The notes under the pieces are model-generated. The model had not been told where the DNA came from. It saw only the letters and a list, made by a program, of their open reading frames with translations, and searched no databases. 8,698 nt of DNA. Source: CAZFHZ01 sp964519015. GTDB taxonomy: Bacteria > Blakebacterota > Blakebacteria > Blakebacterales > CAYUVJ01. The position numbers and the translations under genes are program-made. The DNA lies in assembly GCA_964519015.1 (NCBI GenBank), contig CAZFHZ010000133.1, positions 1 through 8,698 on the forward strand, given 5' to 3'. Positions 6,125-8,698 of this stretch are shown piece by piece. The first letter of the stretch is position 1, and every line of letters starts with the position of its first letter.

Positions 6125-7114
6125 CTAAGGTAGGATCAGGCCGTCCTTGATGAGCTGGGCGCGGAAGGCGTCTATGCGCGCCCGGACGGTGGGATCGACC
6201 GGATAGTCCATCGGCAGGTCGATGTTCAGTCCCTGGAAGCCCAGGATCGCTGGTCGTCCCCGACGCTGTTCCGCCAGCGGCCGGACCCGCAGGTTGAGCA
6301 CCCCCAGGTGCTGCCCCTTCCCCGACGTGCTCATGACCACCGTGTCCTCGATCCGGAGGGCCTGGCGGGGGAGCAGGAGCGCCCCGTCCAGCACCAGGTC
6401 GGCTTCCGGGAACCGGCCCGGGATGCGGTCCACCTGGTTGAACGGCACGTGGGTGATCACCAGCTGCAGGTCGGCCGGAGGTTCTCCGTCGGTGGTGGTG
6501 GAGGAGCGGGCCAGGGCCTCCCGGAGGGCCGGTTCCCAGGGGGTGAGGATGCCCTCCCGGGGGACCATCTCCGGATCGACCACGTTGAGGATATCGATCG
6601 TCAACCCGCTCAGCTCCACCCGCACGCGGGGCACGGTCGCCACCCCGATCTCAGCCTCCGGGGCCCGGTTGGTCAGGATCAAGGGGCCGGGGAGCGCGGC
6701 CAGGTGCTCGGCCAGGAAGTCGGTGGGGAGGACCAGGTCCTTCGAGCCGAGGGCCTGGAGGCGGTAGCCCATGGCCGCCATCTCCCTGGCCAGGAAGGCG
6801 GCCTGCCGGCGACCCAGCTCGGTGGTGGGGTAGCGGGTCGGGAGTTCGAACAGGTTGCCCAGGTCGAGCAGCAGGGTGGGGACACCGTCCTCGCGCTGGG
6901 CCGACAGGGCGGCCGCCCGCCGGTCGAGCCCCCCCAGCCGTCCCCGGGAGCAGTCGCACGGGTCGATGTAGCCCAGGCAGTTCCCGGTATAGAGGATCCG
7001 GACGGTGATATCGGGAGGATCGGCGACCAGACCGGTCGCACTGGGACCTGGGATGAAGACCGCCATGGCCAGCAGCAGCGGCCAGGTCGGCCGGCGGTTT
7101 CGGGTCGGTTCCAT
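6125..7114 (-). CDS. Secreted UshA-like metallophosphatase-fold protein with degenerate metal site
   Basis: A 329-residue exported protein. GGAGG 6 nt upstream supports ATG 7114; the frame is open further upstream only as read-through of the guaA end. A signal peptide covers about residues 1-30 (PLLLAMAVFIPGPSATG). The layout follows the N-terminal domain of UshA/5'-nucleotidases: RILYTGN (39-45), LLLDLGNLF (81-89), QALGSKDL (120-127), LILTNR (145-150), LVITHV (218-223) and VLDGAL (241-246). The usual metal ligands are largely gone: the first D-x-H is replaced by TGNC, GNHE reads GSKD and the final GHxH reads DGAL. Three cysteines (C46, C53, C55) sit in an N-terminal CLGYIDPCDC segment, followed by GGLDRR (61-66). 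Hydrolase activity is therefore doubtful; a binding or redox role is possible. It follows guaA by 23 bp and probably shares its mRNA. Confidence 0.7.
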   Translation of the reverse strand: MEPTRNRRPTWPLLLAMAVFIPGPSATGLVADPPDITVRILYTGNCLGYIDPCDCSRGRLGGLDRRAAALSAQREDGVPTLLLDLGNLFELPTRYPTTELGRRQAAFLAREMAAMGYRLQALGSKDLVLPTDFLAEHLAALPGPLILTNRAPEAEIGVATVPRVRVELSGLTIDILNVVDPEMVPREGILTPWEPALREALARSSTTTDGEPPADLQLVITHVPFNQVDRIPGRFPEADLVLDGALLLPRQALRIEDTVVMSTSGKGQHLGVLNLRVRPLAEQRRGRPAILGFQGLNIDLPMDYPVDPTVRARIDAFRAQLIKDGLILP

Positions 7115-7137
7115 GGACGTCCTCCCCCCGGGAGGCC

Positions 7138-8698
7138 TCATTCCCATTCGATCGTGCCCGGTGGTTTGTGGGTGACGTCGTAGAAGACCGCCCCCACCCC
7201 GTCCAGGGCCGTCAACCGGCGGCTCATCTCCTCGACCAGCGGCCAGGGCAGGTCGGCGAAACGGGCCGTCATCGCTTCCTGGCTCAGGACAGGCCGGAGC
7301 ACGACGCTCTCACGATCCCCATCCGCCGCCATGGGAACCAACACGGTCGGCATCTGCCAGACCCGGTGGTCCTCGCCGGCGGCGACCAGCATCTCCATGG
7401 CCAGGGCGTCCGCCCTCCGGAGCAGGTCGAGACGGTCCTTGGTCATGGTGCCTGCCCGTCGTGTGTAGACGCCCGGCCGGGGATGGGAGATACAGTAAAT
7501 CACCCGGTTGACCGCCGCCAACTCGTTCGTGATCCGGGTGGAGACCTCCTCGAGCCTCCGCCAGTCCCGCTGGCCACCGAAGAGGGCCAACGGGTGGGCG
7601 TAGGTGCGGAAATCACCCTGCACCCCGACCGAACGCACGGGCAGGATCCGGACACTGTAACCGCCGGCGGCGGCGGTTCCCACCCCGAGCTGCTCGGTGT
7701 CCTCAAGGGTCGCCTGCTCACCGGGAGGGAGAAGCGCCCCATCCGAACAGAGCAGGCGGACGCCCAGCCCCGGTCCGGGGAAAGGGTGCCGCCAGACCAG
7801 TCGCTCCGGCAGGCCCAGGGCGAGACCGAGTTCCCGGACCTCATCCTTGTATAAGCTGGCCAGCGGTTCCACCACCCGCCCCTGTTCGATCAGTCGCTCG
7901 ATCTCCTCGACCCGGTTATGGTGGGTCTTGATGGTGGCCGCATGCCGGGTGCCCCCCGTCTCGATGGTGTCGGGGTAGATGGTGCCCTGGGCCAGCAGCC
8001 ACCCCCGGTCGAGTCCCATCCCGCCGAGCTGCTGATGGGCGACCTCCACGAAGACCCGGCCGATGATCCGCCGCTTCTCCTCCGGATCGGTCACCCCGGA
8101 CAGTTCGTCCAGGAAATGCTCCGAGGCGTCGACCACCCGGAGATTGGCGTACCCTTCCCGGGCGAAGGTCTCGGCCACGAAGGCCGACTCCCCCTGGCGC
8201 ATGAGGCCGTTGTCGATATGGACGCCCACGACCCGGTCGGGACCCAGTGCCCGGTTGAGGAGCGCGAAACAGATGGTCGAATCGACCCCCCCTGAGACCA
8301 GCAGCAGCACCCGGTCCTCTCCCACCCGGGCGGCCAGGCTGCGGACCAACTCGCCGGCGTAGTCGACCGGACGCCAGTCCCGCTGCGCTCCACAGAGGTC
8401 TAGGAAGTTGTCGAGGATCCGCAGGCCGTTGGGAGTGTGGGTGACCTCGGGATGGAATTGCAGTCCGTAACGGTGCCGGCGCACATCCCCCATGGCGGCG
8501 ATCGGGCAGTCGTCGGTACTTCCCAACACCTCGAACCCGTCGGGGAGCTGGACGACCTGGTCACCGTGGCTCATCCAGACCGGTTCGGCGGTGGACAGTC
8601 CTTCCAGCAGACCCCCGCCGCGGCGCACCTGCAAGTCGGCGGAGCCATACTCCCGCACCTCTCCACGGGCCACGCGCCCCCCCAGCTGCTGAGCCAGG
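7138..8698 (-). CDS. guaA: GMP synthase (glutamine-hydrolysing), long form; N-terminus beyond window
   Basis: Cytosolic enzyme of purine synthesis that converts XMP to GMP with ATP and glutamine. The 519 visible residues begin inside the glutamine amidotransferase domain (LAQQLGGRVARG); the catalytic Cys lies outside the window, but the HPE of its triad is at 8446-8454. The ATP pyrophosphatase P-loop SGGVDS is at 8278-8295, followed by HIDNGLMRQGE, LAQGTIYPDTIE, KTHHN and HPFPGPGLGVR. The end KPPGTIEWE is typical. About 100 residues (about 7441-7740) sit between GPGLGVRLL and LLRRADA that are absent in the short E. coli-type enzyme and resemble the extra dimerisation segment of the human enzyme. 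The open frame continues past base 8698, so the GTG at 8673 is not the start. A secreted UshA-like gene follows 23 bp downstream. Confidence 0.96.
   Translation of the reverse strand, partial: LAQQLGGRVARGEVREYGSADLQVRRGGGLLEGLSTAEPVWMSHGDQVVQLPDGFEVLGSTDDCPIAAMGDVRRHRYGLQFHPEVTHTPNGLRILDNFLDLCGAQRDWRPVDYAGELVRSLAARVGEDRVLLLVSGGVDSTICFALLNRALGPDRVVGVHIDNGLMRQGESAFVAETFAREGYANLRVVDASEHFLDELSGVTDPEEKRRIIGRVFVEVAHQQLGGMGLDRGWLLAQGTIYPDTIETGGTRHAATIKTHHNRVEEIERLIEQGRVVEPLASLYKDEVRELGLALGLPERLVWRHPFPGPGLGVRLLCSDGALLPPGEQATLEDTEQLGVGTAAAGGYSVRILPVRSVGVQGDFRTYAHPLALFGGQRDWRRLEEVSTRITNELAAVNRVIYCISHPRPGVYTRRAGTMTKDRLDLLRRADALAMEMLVAAGEDHRVWQMPTVLVPMAADGDRESVVLRPVLSQEAMTARFADLPWPLVEEMSRRLTALDGVGAVFYDVTHKPPGTIEWE
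7156..7554 (-). repeat. guaA: Internal protein-level duplication in the GMP synthase C-terminal region
   Basis: LEEVSTRITNELAAVNRVIY (from 7554, running on to HPRPG at 7471) aligns with VEEMSRRLTALDGVGAVFY (from 7236, running on to HKPPG at 7156). Each copy is preceded by a related strand (RILPVRSVGVQGD and TVLVPMAADGDRE). This suggests two diverged copies of the C-terminal dimerisation module, as in the long eukaryotic enzyme. No nucleotide repeat is evident, so the duplication is old. Confidence 0.6.

Noticed and set aside
7115..7147. Start of the UshA-like protein at 7147
   Set aside because: It would overlap the end of guaA and precede the signal peptide; ATG 7114 has a well-placed GGAGG.
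6308..7183. A 291-codon plus-strand frame opposite the UshA-like gene
   Set aside because: Low-complexity Gly/Val/Gln/His-rich translation with no family features; it crosses into the guaA 3' end.
1..8698. Mobile element, CRISPR, defence system or biosynthetic cluster
   Set aside because: No transposase, integrase, direct-repeat array, terminal inverted repeats or defence-type domains were seen; the SagB-like gene has no partner genes for peptide modification.

Overview
This is a GC-rich bacterial chromosomal window with dense, ordinary gene order. I see no tRNA, rRNA, CRISPR array, insertion sequence or phage gene. Two zinc carboxypeptidases carry acidic DxDxDG calcium-binding motifs, signal peptides end in AQ-type cleavage sites, Shine-Dalgarno (SD) sequences of the GGAGG type are clear, and the GMP synthase is of the long form. 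This fits a free-living, probably Gram-negative bacterium of a high-GC phylum. The peptidase style recalls Gemmatimonadota, Acidobacteriota and their relatives, but I cannot fix the phylum from sequence alone.

Layout. Positions 1-3660 (minus strand) hold a two-gene unit of secreted M14 metallocarboxypeptidases. The upstream gene is complete (1483-3660). The downstream gene starts at 1468 and runs off the left edge. They are 14 bp apart, and the second gene's SD overlaps the first gene's stop codon. A 202-bp divergent intergenic region (3661-3862) with a strong hairpin or palindrome follows. Next is a plus-strand PF03773-type permease resembling the SO_0444 Cu/Zn efflux family (3863-4963), whose start codon is ambiguous. 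Convergent to it, 12 bp away, is an exported SagB-like nitroreductase (4976-5632, minus). Then come a perfect 11-bp terminator hairpin, rpsU (bS21) and its putative promoter (5722-6064, minus). The right end is a minus-strand pair: guaA (its N-terminus lies beyond the right edge) followed 23 bp later by a secreted UshA-fold protein that has lost nearly all metal ligands.

How the genes work together. The two peptidases probably digest peptides outside the cytoplasm using Zn, with Ca stabilising the fold. The neighbouring permease may export excess metal, although a functional link is only inferred from the divergent arrangement. GMP synthase and bS21 are housekeeping genes. The exported nitroreductase and the degenerate phosphatase-like protein have no assignable substrate.

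The most rewarding points are the architecture of the peptidase pair, the eukaryote-like long GMP synthase with an internal duplication, the degenerate cysteine-containing UshA-like protein next to guaA, and the unresolved start and leader hairpin of the metal permease. I found no convincing new multi-gene system.
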